Below are positions 1 to 14,900 of a DNA stretch of 64,000 nt, one piece after another. Each line of letters opens with the position of its first letter. Position 1 is the stretch's first letter. The notes beneath the pieces were generated by a model that was given only the letters and a program-made list of their open reading frames with translations, was not told the DNA's origin and searched no databases. The translations under genes and the position numbers were made by a program. The DNA is from Brugia malayi (Eukaryota; Nematoda; Chromadorea; Rhabditida; Onchocercidae). The stretch is taken from positions 2,253,721 to 2,317,720 of the forward strand of contig NW_025062479.1 of the NCBI RefSeq assembly GCF_000002995.4, written 5' to 3'.

Positions 1-233
1 TGAATAGCTCTATATGCTCTTAACAGAAAAAAAATGCTGAGTTAATGAAAGATGAACAAAATTTATTGGTAATAAGTTTTATTCAAATGACAGGAAATGC
101 AGGCAATATATTAAATCACTATTATCAGTTATCAATGATTGATTCCGGTTTTTGATTCCGTTATTCAGCTGCTTCACTTCCATATGAACACATTAAATAT
201 TATGTTTACTAAACTGAACGATTCAATTTGTTA

Positions 234-304
<71 letters not shown>

Positions 305-3300
305 ACAAACAAATGTTTCATTAATTAACGAATAAATAAATCGAAGGATTAATTAATTATTTAATTATTTTTCTTGAACCGCTTCTTTTTTTCAAAAAAA
401 AAAAATTATTATTTCATCAAATATTAAAATGTTGACATTACCTTTATATTGTATAGGATTTTAAAATAAAATAAAAGCCAACTAACTTTCAATAATGATA
501 TATCTTTTTACGATTTAATGTTGAAGTTGAGTGAATGATGAATTAAATAAAATGAATTCATGAAGTCTTTGTTATTGCCGTCCGATTTTTTTTTTGTTCA
601 TCCGGAAATCGGTACACAAGTTGTGTTCAACATATCATTTACACTAACATATCTGCAATCAGCATAAACACGCTATATTTCATGACTAAATAGATTTATT
701 GCTAATTTATATTGTCGAAGATCTTTTTTTTTTTTCTTTTAGTTTTTTTTTTAAAGAGGAATTTATTGATAGATTTGAAATTCCTTTCAAATTGATTGTT
801 TGACAAACATATATCTAAATTATTTCATTTTCATATTTATTAATGTTTTTATTGTCAAATTAAAGTTTAACGAATTTATTTCAGTTAAATTATTTATAAT
901 GATTAGTTAATCTTTGATTTTTTTACAAATTTATTATTAATAATATAGTAGTATTATTTATTCTTTTTTTTATGGTTTCTCTTTTTTTTTTGTATATCTC
1001 TTTTGTCAAAATTTTTTCTACATTAAATTTTTATGACGTAAATTAGTAGAATAATTTGAAATATGTTCATATTGAAAAAAGACTTATGCAGTGACTAAGC
1101 AAAAATACAAATAAAAAAATTGATGATAAATTGAAGATTATTAAAAAGCTAAAATTGTTAGCCACTTTCTAATTTAATTCATGGAAGAAAAGAAGAAAAG
1201 GTGTAAAAGGGATTATATATTTTATTTTAGCTTATAAAGGCAGAAAAAAGAAGGTATTATAAGTTAGAAAAGGACAACAAGAAAAATAATAATTAATCTG
1301 TTTAATTTCAATAACTCTTATAAAGTAACAAATTAAAGTATTTCGTTTTTTTTTTTTTCTTGATTATTTGTTTACTTTGTTAGATTTCATCCCTGCATTT
1401 TTTTAAAGACAATATACTTTTATTTTAGTTTTTTGTTTGTTTCTCAATTTATTATTGTAAGTTGTAGTGTCAGAATTAAGATGTCAATTTAATTGTTAAC
1501 AAATTTTGACAATCAAATCAATATATAAATCACATTTTCTTTAATTTTATGTAATCTTTTTTTTCGTTTAATTTGACAGAAAACTTTTTCACAAGTTTTG
1601 AATAATAATTTCCAACAAACCAATAGTTTTTAGCAGAAACATGAAATAAACTTATGATTATTAGGTGAAATGATAACATCAGCCGATATTTTTTGCTTAT
1701 CATTTGATAAGTTATGCATTTTTAAATAATTAATTTTGAACAATACTGCATAACTTTTTATTTGTCTTTATTAAAATTTCATTATAACAAGTAATACTTG
1801 ACTTTTTTTTTCAAAAAAAAAAAAAAATCTGTGGTTGAAATTTTAAGAAACAGTAAATTCATTTCATTAATAAAACAAAATCTTTGAGGCAAATCAGAAA
1901 AAATAATAATAATGCATTCACAGGTGGCTAACTTCACTCTTTTTTTTTCATTTTTTTTAAAATCATTTCCGCTTTAATCGGGTGGCATTGATAATTTGAT
2001 CGTTTCACTTTGAAATCTTTGGCATAATTTATTACTGTTAATCTTTGCTCAATGTCGATTTAAGAATTATTATTATTATTTTTTAAATTATCCAGATTAA
2101 CATTTGACTCATGGATAGATGCATCATTTAAAAAGACGAAAAAGAAAATTTTTAGTAAATTGAACAATTGCTTAATGTTATTAATATTTTTCAAACGATT
2201 TTGACCTAAAAAAGAAAGTTTTATAATAATTCTATGATAAATATTGTTATGAAGAAATTTTTGCTGCAAAATTTAATTCTTGAATTTTTTTCAAATTTTC
2301 TCTTCTAATCAAATATATTAAAAAGTGAAGCACAATTATTATTTATATTATTAATGAACCATTAGTTTAATATAAATCGCATATTATTGCTTTAAAAAAA
2401 ATTCCTTTCTTTTTCCTACTTTTACATTTCTTTGATCGCCCATTTCTTTCCTTTTCTCTCTCCCCTCCCTCTGTCTTTGTATCTCTTTGCCTTTTCATTT
2501 GTATGTCACCTATCTTTTATGTCACATTTAAATTAAAATGTTATTTGTTTTTTTTTTTTTTTTTTGTTAAATTACAGAATTCAGTGTTTTTCACATCAAA
2601 TCCTAATAGACATTGTTTACTTTCTTTTTTCCTCGTTCCATCATATTTTTACATCGTTTTTAATTTTGCATTTCAATTAATCATCTAATATTACTTTCCC
2701 ATTTTCTGGAACTCTAAAAAGAAATTTATCAGTGCTTTTTTTTTTTTCTTGTTTTCTAACTTTTCCATGTTTAGTAATTATGTTTAATTAATATTGAATT
2801 AAAAATTGAATTTATATGCATGGAATGATCGTATCATTCAGTTATTTATCAATTTTTTCATATGTAATGCTAATAATAAGGGATTATTTCAATTTTCATT
2901 GCTATTGTTAATTAAACATTTGTCAAAGAGGCGAATTCTAATAGTTATATTTCAATTTCTTTTTCTTTTTTTTTCCTCTTTGTTTTCCAAAAAAAAAAAA
3001 AAAAAAAAAGATCAAAGTAAAAGAGTTTTGAAAAATGAAATTAAAAAGTTTTTATCAAATTTCATTGATAGATTAATGCAACAGCATATGTACTATCTTA
3101 TGATTTTAGAAATGTTAATTTATTCATCAAATTCATTACTCTTAAGTATATAATTTATTTCTGATTGCATTGTCATCAAATGATTTAATGAAGTTTAGCT
3201 TAACTTCCAGGGTAATTCTTTTTATTTTTTCGTTTTAGTTTTTTTATAAAATTAAAGAAAATTAACGAGTAAACAAGTAAATCTGTGATACGAATAGTGA

Positions 3301-6300
3301 ACCAAACAATGCGATAATATGTTTAACAAATAAATGCAATTAATATGTTTATTATTATACAATTATCAAGTGTGTTTGAATTTTTTTTCTTTTTCATAAA
3401 ATAAAGCAAAGGAAACAAAAGAAGAGGGAAAAAGATTACTATTTAGACAATAAATAAACAAACAAATATATGATCAACAAATTAATAAATGAATGAACAA
3501 ACTAAATCATTGAGTAATTGTTTAAAATTCAAATGATTAGTACACACTTATGATCATTGAATATTATTTATCATTTAAATTTTTTACATAAAATGTATTT
3601 GATTTTGTGTAAACTTTTTGTCAAACGAATAAAACATTAAAAAATGATGAGAAGATAATATAGCTAGTGATATACAAATGATACGAATTATTCACTCTCG
3701 AGTCTGATAATTTTTCCTCTTTTATTATCACTGATAACATTCTGTGCTGAAGGATTATGAGGAAGACAATAATATTATTATAAAGTTTTGATTTTAAACA
3801 AAACTTTTTTCATCTTCATATCGGATCCAAGTCAATGTGATTCTTTTTGCTCTTTCTTTTTTTCTTAGGGAAAAAAAGATTTGTAAAAGTATTGTAGCAA
3901 TTTTATTTAAATCCATTTAAACAACAACAACGAAGTATCAGACTTATGGTTGTATAATTTATTTTACACTAATGCTTCACAAGATAGAAATCTTTAACAA
4001 AAGCAGTTGTAATTTAAGTGATTAATTAATTAATTACTATTATCACCAGACGATTACATATGATAGTTTGAATAAATTAGAATATAATCATTTAATTATG
4101 ATACTTTTTGATGATATATTGTAATTTGTTATCATCAATAAATGTCAAATTAGTGCTTTGATTTAGAAAACAGAAACAAAAAAAACTTTATTTCTGAAAA
4201 AATTGTTTCAAATTCAACCTCATATCAATATTAGTGTCGACCTAATAAAAAATAAAAAGTAAAAAAAAGAAGGAAAACAAAAAAAAAAAAAAAAAAACAG
4301 AGACTATACAACTTTAGATATGTACCAATATTACGGAATTTATTACATGGTTTAATTAATTTTTTCCCTTCCTTTCACTCCCCTTTTCTCTCTCTCTTTC
4401 TATCTTCAATTTAATTTTAATTCATTTTGATGATTGATATGGTATAAGTGTAATTTTGGATATAGTTTATCAGTTAGTGAAACACTTTTCTTTGTTGAAA
4501 ATTTCATTATCACTTTTTTTTCTCTCAATTATCAGAAATTATTAGGACAAACATTTTTGTTTTTCAATTGAATTTATAGAAATTGCATTGAAATCAGAAA
4601 TACTAAAAAAAAAAGAAAAAAATGAGAAGCACTTGTCAAGCTAATTGTCATACCATTTTTTTTTTAATTTTACTCTTTTAGATTACAATTAGCATACATA
4701 TAAGTGAAATGTAAAAAACAAAGCGAAAAAATTTTGTCACTTGGGATTTGTTAGAATGAACATTTTGCAATGACATAACCCTTACATTCGTTTCAATTTG
4801 ATCCTTCCAAATTCATTCATTTTATTTTTAAAATTTCCTTTCTTCTCCTTTTTTTTTTCTTCTTTTTGATATATTTCAAATAAAATGAAAAAGTGAGAGA
4901 ACAAAAAAAAAAAAAAACATAAAATATACCTCTCATATAACATATTTCATTTCATTTTCATTCCTCATTTTGTTTTGTTTTGTTTTGTTTTTTTTTTTTT
5001 TTTAAAAAAAAAAAACATTTGTTTAGTGATGATGCTGATTGTGTAGAAATTGATTAATTTTGTTAAATAATTTTTAAAATGCCATATGAAATTTCATATT
5101 TAAATAATTCTTATTTCTGGTATGAATTTGGATAAATGTTAAAAATTTTCTTTCTTTTAAAATCGACTTTCTACTATTTTATTTTCAATTTCAATTTGAA
5201 TATATATTATGTTGTAAATGAAACGAATTGATAGTGCGGATGGAAAAATTTTCAGAGTGAGAAAGTAAATTACTAAGAGAATTGTACTATTGAAAAAAAA
5301 AAAAAAGTTTTTTTTCCTTTTGTGATTATTTTTTTTTTTCTATTCAACTAATATTCTAAGCTAATTTCATTGGTTTGGAAGAATTTAAATTAAAATTCAA
5401 GCTTATTTACGTTTAAAAATGACATTAGTTAGTATAATAAATTTTTCCTTTCCTTTTTTTTTTTTTTCATATCTTAAATGATTATTTACGACAAAAATTT
5501 TTGAGCAGAAATTGACACATACTTGTTATACGTTTATTATAAATTTATTATGCATTTAATTAAATTTATTTATTTTGTGATTTTTTTATATGTTTTGTCA
5601 TACTTTTATAATCAGTATTGCACATAGAATAATGATGTAGTTTTTTGAAACTTTTTGCAATTTGTGGAATGTAATATAAGTAAATAAAATATATTAAGAT
5701 GTAATGTTGAAGTAAATTTAGTGGAAAAAAGCAAAAAAAAAAAAAAAAAAAAAAAAACGAAAAAAATGTCAGATGAAAAAATTTGAAATTATATGCTTTA
5801 ACCGAAAAATATCAATCATTTTCCTGAAAATTTTATCTTTATTCTTTTGATAGTAGTATAAAAGTAATATAAATGCTTTACACATTCATATTCAGTTAAG
5901 AACACTTTTTCAAATTTTTATCATTCTTATGAATTTATAAATTTTAAAAATTTCCTAAAAACTTTCAAATCTCATCTAAATGCTTTATAATATATGCATG
6001 CATTTTAGTTTAACATTTTAAATTAAACATTAGCGGACTAATCTGAGCTATTAGCTTCCGGACAATAGTTTCCTATCATTTAAATCTATTTATTTCAAAC
6101 TATTGTTTTCCCTCTCTTTTTCTCCCTTACTAACTTCACATTTGCTTTTTCTACACTTTGTAAATTTACTATATTTGTAATGATAATTGTTTTATTTCTT
6201 TGTGTTTAAAAATTTATTTAGCATAAAATATATATATTAATTTTATGTGACTGAATTATTTCATTCAGATATGTTAGTAAAATGCTATTACAGTTATTAG

Positions 6301-6598
6301 GAAAATTATTGGAAAAAAAATTCAATTCACAAATTGAATTATATTGTTATGTAAAAAAGGAAAAAAAAATTCTGTATTTATTGTTAGAAAATCTTCAAAT
6401 AAAATTGAAAAAGAATAATGAAAAACAATAAATCCAATTAAAATTATTTCATTAATTGAAGACATAACCGTATATAAACATTAATAATTGTTGCAATTTA
6501 TTATTATTACTATTATTACTGCTATTGTTATATGTGCTATTTATAATACATCGTTTAAACTGAAATTTAAACATTATAAAAAAAAAATTAATTTTTAG
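1..6598. other. Upstream or intronic AT-rich DNA, no supported exon
   Basis: I see no convincing coding exon here. The first visible RhoGEF exon (6599) begins with the last two bases of a split codon and has no in-frame ATG before the PDZ domain. At least one coding exon must therefore lie upstream, either unrecognised in this stretch or before the window, so much of this region is probably intron. Content is poly-A/poly-T runs, pyrimidine-rich patches (about 2400-2480 and 4370-4400) and short ATG-initiated frames without codon bias or splice context. Confidence 0.6.
234..303. repeat. T17-A19-T34 homopolymer block
   Basis: Seventeen T, then 19 A, then 34 T run without interruption. The block is self-complementary and could fold back. 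Exact lengths are unreliable in such runs. Confidence 0.85.
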
Positions 6599-8926
6599 CC
6601 CTGCAGTCGACAGTTCCATTAGTACAACGCTGTGTGGTGGTCACCCGTCAGGTGGATGGCTATGGCCTCACTGTAACAGGTGATCACCCGGTATTTGTTC
6701 ATACTGTTAAACCTGATGGTGCTGCATTTCATGCCGGTGTTAGACAAGGTGACAAAATTTTAAAAGTAAATGGAATGCCCGTTACTGCATCCAATCATCT
6801 CGAAGTGGTTCGAATGATTTCCGGTAAATTTTATGCTTCTTTTTCAAAAATTTCCGTTAACATACATTTTATTTTTTGATTTGTAAAATAAGTATAAAAT
6901 ATTTAAAAATTTAATATTACTGACTGCTTAGTTTTAAATAAACATGTAACAATATATAATTATAGCGCTAAACTTAGTAGGGTTGTATTCTTGTGTAAAT
7001 TGAACTGAAATTCGCTAGGGACTAATTTTTATGGTAAAAGTAATTCTTTTGATTCCCACAGATCTCGTAAATGTCATTATCATATTGTTGCAATATATTT
7101 AAGGCTGGAATTCATTGATTTTTTAATTATTTATTTATTTATTTATTATTATTGTTGTTATTGTTATTGTCATTATTATTTTTTTTATGATTATTGTTAC
7201 TATTACTTTACTTATTTTTTAATTCATTTCCGCTTTTTAATTGCATAGGTTACTTTTAACTTAAACGACAGAAAGAACTTTATTTCCTATTCAAATTTCA
7301 ATACATTTAAATCTGTTTGTTTTTAAACATGAAAAATGTTGACAAATTGAAAATGATACATTTATTACTATCATCATTATCGTCACCATTATCATTATCA
7401 TCAAAAATTGACATAAGTTAATCAGTAACATAAAACATTTTAACATCCAAATTAAAAACAATTGAACGAATATTTTCATTTCATTTTACATTTCACTAAA
7501 TGTTTGCCATGATTAATTTTCATAACGAATGTGATGATTGCGCTTCCTTCGAGTTCAAATTTCTTTTCCTTTATCTTTTTCATATCATTTTATCTTTTTC
7601 TTTGAATGTTTCCAGATGATTAGCTGAAATAATTACAGACAAATTATTCTTCACTCTTAAGTTTGTTCACAAGAATTCCCCTTATTGATGTTTTGTAATC
7701 AAAACATTTTCATTATAAATAGCTCTTGAAAACATCTGTTTGTTCTTAAAATCTAATTCATTTTCTTTTTCTTCCTTTTCTTTTTCTTCTTTCATGAATT
7801 TAAATATTTCGAAAGATAATAATTCTTTCATAAAGAATACAATTTATGGATTTTCCCTTTTTTTTTTCCTTTTGTAACTTTTTTATATTAATAAATTCTG
7901 AACTATTTAAGAAAAAAGTAATTAATATTAAATTTGAAAAGTTCATCTATTTTATTTTCATTTGATCAATTTTCCTATTTCTTTATTCGTTTTCTTTTTT
8001 TGACCTTACAACATTTCGTATAACAAAATTTTACATTTCTATAGTGATCTCCTGCCAGAATTTAAGTGTTTATTGCAAATATCATTTTATTTATTTTTCT
8101 TAAAATCCATTCAACTTTTGAAGGCCAAAAATTTTTTGTGTCAAACATATGTTAGCTAGATTCTTCGATTACAGCTTACAGCCAGATGGCAAAAGCACCA
8201 TTTCGTCTTTCCTTTAAATTTACTAGAATTTTTAAATTTAATAAAAGTTGAACATTCCAAAACTTTCATCTGGAAAATTTTTAATCACTTCAGTTTTTTC
8301 ATTTCTTTCTCTCAATTAATTGTTGTTATTATTAATCATTATTATTTATTACCATTAATATTATTATTACTGTTATTATTACTACTATTATTGTTACTGT
8401 TATTATTACTAATAATAAAAATAAAAATATTTGTTAATATTATTATTACCATTAATATTATTATTGTTATTATTATTAATTGTTATCAATTTTTGTTTGT
8501 TATTATTATTGCTATTGTTATCTTAATTATTGTTATTGCTAACGTTATTATTAATATTTTTATTATTGTTGCTATGATTATTAAATACAAATAATATCCT
8601 ATACATTGACTTAACTTTTTAACCGCAAGTTTTAATTGGAAAATATTTTCAAATCTTTGTTAAAAATGATAAAGTCTACATTAATTTCAAAATGAATTTT
8701 GTACAGATACTTTTTGAGTAAGATATTTCCAAAATTGCTACTTATTTATTTGTTAGTCTAACTTTCGTTTTTACCTTCTTTTTTTTTTTTTACAATAGGA
8801 GGTCAAACAGTGGCATTAACATTACTTGGACCACCACCGGAACCTCTTACGTTAGATGTCCGAGAAGTTTTACAAATGCGAGCTCATGAAAGCAGAGCAG
8901 TTATCACTGAACCTATACTCATTGAG
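6599..8926 (+). CDS. rhgf-1: RhoGEF exons 1-2: PDZ domain
   Basis: Two exons separated by a 1,975-bp intron encode one PDZ domain. The carboxylate-binding loop reads GYGLTV, followed by VFVHTVKPDGAAF, GVRQGDKILKVNG and the closing strand GGQTVALTLLG across the splice. A glycine codon is split over the junction (G/GA). In this family the PDZ binds C-terminal peptides of membrane receptors such as plexins. The upstream acceptor is AATTTTTAG. Exon 1 has no in-frame ATG before the domain, so translation starts further upstream. Confidence 0.93.
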
Positions 8927-11900
8927 GTATGTTTTTTCTTTTTTTTTTAAAAAAAAAAAAATTAAAGTTGGTTTGTTTCAAAATGAAGAAAAAGAAGGCA
9001 AAAAGATGAAAATGAAAAAAAAAATCTAAGTGATATTTTTATATCTAAGAAGTACAAAAACTTTAAAAATGATTTGTTGATAAAAATTTTGTAATTTTGT
9101 GTTTGTTATGAACATTTCTTTCCAAAACACAAATTGCCATATTTTCTATGTTAATAAAAATTTGAACAAATATATATATATATAACATTTATACTATGCA
9201 AGCATATAATGTTTATGAAAATTAAGTTATTGTACTTTATTTTTTACTTGTTTTATTTTTTATAGAACGAACGAAAAGAAGAGTGGAAACGAAAACGCGT
9301 GAAAATTATTAGGCAAATGTTGGATGAGGAACGTCGACATGTTGAAGTAAAAATTAAAAACAAAAAAAAAAAAAATAAAAAATAATAATAGTAATATTAG
9401 TAAACAAATTATTATCATTTATGAAAAATAAAATTAGTTGCATAAAATCGCAAAAAATGCAAAAAAAAAAGAACTCCAATTTTGTTCTTTTCAATAAATG
9501 TTTAATTAGTTGAGTTGTTTAAATAATTCTTAAAATTTCTTGTTAAAATTTCATTGTATAATTATTATGATTTATAAAAATTGAAGCAGTAAATTGTTTT
9601 AGTAATTTCACAAACAAATATTATGTGAAAAAAAAAAAAAAAAAAAAAAGGAAAACTTAGTTCTTTATTGAATTTGTGATACTGACTTTGATCAAATAGA
9701 CATATTGACCTGTCCGATATAGTGATCGAAGTGTAGTCAAAACTTTGGATGAAATTAAATATTTATTAAGATTTCTATTTCTCATGATGATTAAGGTCAC
9801 GTATATAATGTTTATCATTTCTTTATTTTTTTTTCTGCCAATTCCTGATAAAATTTAAAATTTTATCATAATCCTTTAAATATCATTAAAATTTCTAGAA
9901 ATTTCTCTATCTCTTCTTTTGTTTTTAAATTATGCAGAAACAAAAATTGAAAAGAGAAATTAGAATTAAAGTTTAAAAGTTTTAGAAAAAAAAAAGAAAA
10001 GAAAATGTAAATAAATTTTTCGTTTTTCTTTTCATAGTATTTACATGTTAATTTATTTGAAGAGTTTACGAGAAACTTCGGTAGAGGGAATACAGTTGGA
10101 ACGCGCTTTACAACGTATTGAAAGTTTGCAAAATCAACTCCGAAATATAGAACCCGTTGTAACTCAGGTATTTTCCGGAATTTACTGGAACGTTTACTGA
10201 TTCTAGAATATTAGTTCAGCATAAATTATTGTGTAACAGCAAGGTAAAGTGTAGTGGCATATTTTGTTTTTCTTTTTTGAAGTGATTTTAAATCAATCAT
10301 TTAAAGGAATTTCATTGTTTCAATCTAGATTAGCTTAGATTGAACATATCAGCTGAAAATTTGAACTGATATATGTGTGATAATAATATGAGACATGCGA
10401 TATCTATGACAGAAAATGAATTGAAGAAAAATGACTAATTTATGTAAAATATATTACAATAAGAGAAAAGAGAGAAAAATGAGAGTTTTAGAAGCAAAAA
10501 AGAAGAAAGAAAAAAAAAAAATCTCTAGGCTCGAAAGAAAATTAGCCTAGCTAACATTTCTTTTTTTCCAAATCATTTGATTTGAGATGCGAAATTGCTG
10601 CATGAATCTTAATTTGTGACGCTTTAATTTAAAACTTTTTAAATTTTAATACTATTTTGTTGTAAAGAATGAAAAACATCTATTTTGTTCAAATATCACA
10701 AGACTCTAAAAGTCTAATTTTCTTAGGATTTCGGGAAATTGTAATCCTGTAACTTCCGGAAATTTTATTATAAATTTTTTTTTTTCCTTTTTTTGAAAAA
10801 AAGAAGTGTTAAAATGTATCTGTTACTTAGTATATTTTATTGCATCTAGTCTATCAACTATGTAGTCACTTCTTATATCTTCTCATTTATGAAATTTCCG
10901 GATATTTTGAAAGAATGAAACAAAAAAGAAAAAAAAAAAGAGAGGGTGAGAGAAAAAAATGAAAAGAAAGGAAAGGAGTGAGATGAAAGGAAAGAATTGA
11001 TATGAAGAAATATTTGGAAAATTGAAAAGAAAGGAGGAAGAGGAAGAAAAAGAATGTGATCGAGGGAATGGGAAAAGGATTAGGAAGGAGATTTCTGGAC
11101 ATTTATCGATAACATTTGTTGAAAATATTTGGGAAAAGGAAAAAAAAAAGATACCCAAAGGAATTTTCATGGAATTACAAGCGTATTTGTTGTGGAAATG
11201 CGTAGTTTGTAAGAGAAAACAGGGAAATTTTTAGTTTTATTCTATTGATTAACATTGTTGCTTTTGAAAACAAAATTTGACGAAGTATAAAGTCCAATTT
11301 TTGTCACTCTTTCCACCTTATTTTAAACAATAAACTTCAATCGTCAACTTCCTTCTCACTTTTTTTTTCCATTTACTTTTTGGAATTTATTCATTCGTTT
11401 CTTTTTCTTTTCTTTTTTTTTTCACTTATTACAATTGGTTTTTTTTTTCTTTTTTTTAAAAAAAAATATTTTCTTACAAATTATATTTTTCAAACTTTAT
11501 CGTGTTAAAAAAAAAAAAGAAAACCTTCATCCTACACTTTTTAAAATTTCTTTTTGTCTCTCTCTTTGTTTCATTTTTTTCTGTTATGAATTAACAACAT
11601 TAAGCTTAGAGCATATATATTTCTTATCACTATCACTTTTATCATATCACTTCTTATCATTTTTTCCTTATTTGTTGCATCTCTATCCTTTCTAGGAATT
11701 TTATATACCATTTAGGAAAAATGGATGGTGAATAGTGGTATGCATTTTGTTCATCCGGTGGAAATTATCACAATGGAAGAAGAAACCGATGATAATGATG
11801 GATCGGAAATTCCATTTAATGTTAGCTCTATTGCTATTTATAATTCATTTATTTTTATTCATTGCTAAATATTTTAAATTATATTTAAATTATTTAATTA

Positions 11901-14900
11901 AATTACCATCCGTTACTTTCCTAATTCATATCAAATAACAATGATTTCAAATTTTCCATAAAATTATTTAAAAAAAAAAAAAATCTTTCATCTTCCTACT
12001 TTTTTATTTTTATTTTTTATTATCCTTTTTTTTTTCTGTTTTTACTTTCTTTGAACACTTGACAATCTTTGCTACAAAAGTAACATTCGCTTGCATTTAT
12101 ATATAAATTAAGCTTTCTAGTTAAATTTTAGACTTTCTTTTTTTTTGATAATTTAATTGTTTTAATAGCATTTAATCAATTTTATTACTATTTTGCAGTA
12201 AATGATAAATTATAGCTTCGGTACGCGTATCAATATTTGCATTATAAGCCGTACGAATTAATAATGATTAATAAAGATTAATTGATAAGGCTTAAATATC
12301 GAACTATTTAATCTGAAAGCAATTTTCAATATCAGTGCATCCTACTTAAACACACAATTCATCTTTGATTTAAAAAAAAAGAAAAAAAAAAAAAAATGAT
12401 GAAATTTTTAAGCTGTTGGAGAGAAGTGCATGTTTAAAAATTTGGAAAATTAATTTTTCAAAAAATAAAAACAAACACTTTTAAAATAAATTTCAAAATT
12501 CCTCGAAACTTAAAAAAAAAAAAAAAAAATTATATGTAAAACGATGATATACTATTGAAATAATTTATTGCAATAAGGTGATTCATCTGAATTATCAATT
12601 TGTCAAAAATTTTTGTCGTTCAAATTTAATTTTAGAAATTTTTTGCATAAATAGATGCTAAATTTTTTCTTATTCCATTTTTCTTTTTCTTTCTTTCTTT
12701 CTTTTTTTTTTTTTTTTTTTTGAATTTTCTTATATTGTTGTTTTATTTTGATTTTCTTTCATATGTGTATGTCTACTTTTGCAAATTTTCTTCTTTCCGA
12801 AATTTTCACCAATTTACCAACGAATTATTTATTCATTCAATAAAATTTTCATTTTTAGATTGAAACTCAGGGACCCTTCTTGAATTTTGCTGACCTCAAA
12901 ATGCGCCCGGCTCATCTGGCCGCTTTTATCAACTATCTCTTAGCAAATGCTAATCCAAGCAGTGTAGTACGATTTTTAATCATTTTGTTTGATTACATTC
13001 TAGATACAATCAAAATCATTAAAAATTTCAGCTTTATTTTTAATTCACACGAATTCATGTTGATCATTCATTTGTAAAAAGATTTAATGTGCATTAAGTT
13101 TCAGTTTTTCTATCTGATTACGGATGCTTATCAAAATTCAAATGCTGTTCCAAAGGATTTACGAAAATGGGCTTATGAAATCTTTTCAACTTTCTTAATA
13201 CCAAACTCACCGCTCTCATGGGATAGCATTGATCAGTCGTTAATTCAAAGCATTGATAAAGTTTATTTCTTTTTCTTTTTTTTTTTAAATCAGATAATTT
13301 TGATCTTTTTTTTTTTTGATTTAACTTCATTGTTTGGAAAAATTGATATCATACTATTTAGATATTAGCAGCAACGGTACAAGCAACAGATGATGATATG
13401 GATCAATTGATAAAGATATTTGGTTTTGCAAGAAAGAAATCACTCGATGATATTAACGAACATTTGGCTAATTTTCGGCAAAAACGACTCATAGGTTATC
13501 TTATTTGATATCATATAATTTTACATTCAATGGATGCAAAAAAAAAACAAAAAAATTTTTATAAATTAAGTTTTTTTCTTTTCATTTTTTTCGTTTTTTC
13601 ATGGAGTACCATATATTCAAAGAAGATATTACGATCACTTTTAACTTTTAATCTTCAAAATTTGCACTGAACAACAGAAAATTGCAATTGGTGACGTTTA
13701 ACATGTGGACGAATTTTAAAATTTATTAATCCATTGAGATTATTCCGGCCATTATTATCATTCCCATATCTATGTACTATCTTAACACTCTTCTTTCTTT
13801 CTTTCCTTTTTTTTTTTTTTTGCTAATCACTAATTCTGGGAAAAATTTTTTTTTCCTTTTGGAAATCATTTATTACAATAATCTAATATATGCATTTATA
13901 TATATTGATATTCTATTTTAAAAGTTTAGAATTCATGAAGCTATCTGTAAATATAATGGTAGATAAAAATCATTTTCAATATTGGAATTGTTGGTGCAAT
14001 TGAATCAAATGACAAATTTTAAATGATAAAATGAATTAGATGGATTTCTCAAAAAAACAAAAAAAGAGATAGAAAACAAAAAAAAAAAATTTGATTATGT
14101 TGCATTTTGTTAAATTTGTTTTCATTTTAACACATACATTTTCCTTCTTTCATTTCGATCTCTTTCATTTTTTCTTTTCTTTTTTTTTTTTTTTTGCAAC
14201 TTTTTAAAAAATAGAAAAAAAAGTGGAAAAGATAGATTCGTTTGTTTGTTTGTTTTCAACTGAGATAGAATAAGTGTGATATTTTGCTGCTATAATTTTT
14301 TTTCCATATTTTTTATATTACTTGATGAAAATAAAGAAAATGTAAAATAATATTTACTTTTTTTTTTTTTTTTTTTAAATACAGGATTGGGAAGTTTATT
14401 TGATGCAAATCAATTGGCATATATAAGTAAGGGTGATACAGCTATGGAAACGCGGGTAGGCGAAGCTATTCTGATTCGTTCACTGGAAAATTTGTTAAAT
14501 TCAGTTAATCAGGATTTGGAAAATTGTGAATCACGATCATTAGCTATTATTTCTGCTCTAGCAACAATTATAAAGGTAAATTTGCAAATCTTTTTTTTTC
14601 CCAAAAAGCTAAATTTGTTTAAACAATTTATTTCCTGCTAGTTTGATGTATGATGCCGGATGGATATATACTTCCGTTTTGTTGCACTTTTCAGAATTTT
14701 CCGTGAAAAAGATAGGAAAATTTTTGAAAATATTTAAGCTTATATCAGTCAAAAACATATTTTAAAACAAATTTATGCATAATTTTATCTTCTATTCCTA
14801 AAAATTTGATCAATTTTGAATAAAATTGAGTGTTACAATATTTGGATCTTTTAGCCTAAATATAGCAAAAATTAGTGTTATAATCTTTATTCCGCGCTTA

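Noticed and set aside
8391..8594. Ile/Val-rich 67-codon frame
   Set aside because: Generated by the (ATT)n intronic repeat.
10038..10062. Upstream acceptor TTCATAG for RhoGEF exon 4
   Set aside because: It gives the wrong phase relative to exon 3 and a stop within the exon; the acceptor ending at 10062 keeps the frame.
10883..11234. Overlapping Ser/Phe-rich (- strand) and Lys/Glu-rich (+ strand) frames
   Set aside because: A purine-rich intronic tract in the RhoGEF gene explains both; codons follow the GAAA repeat.
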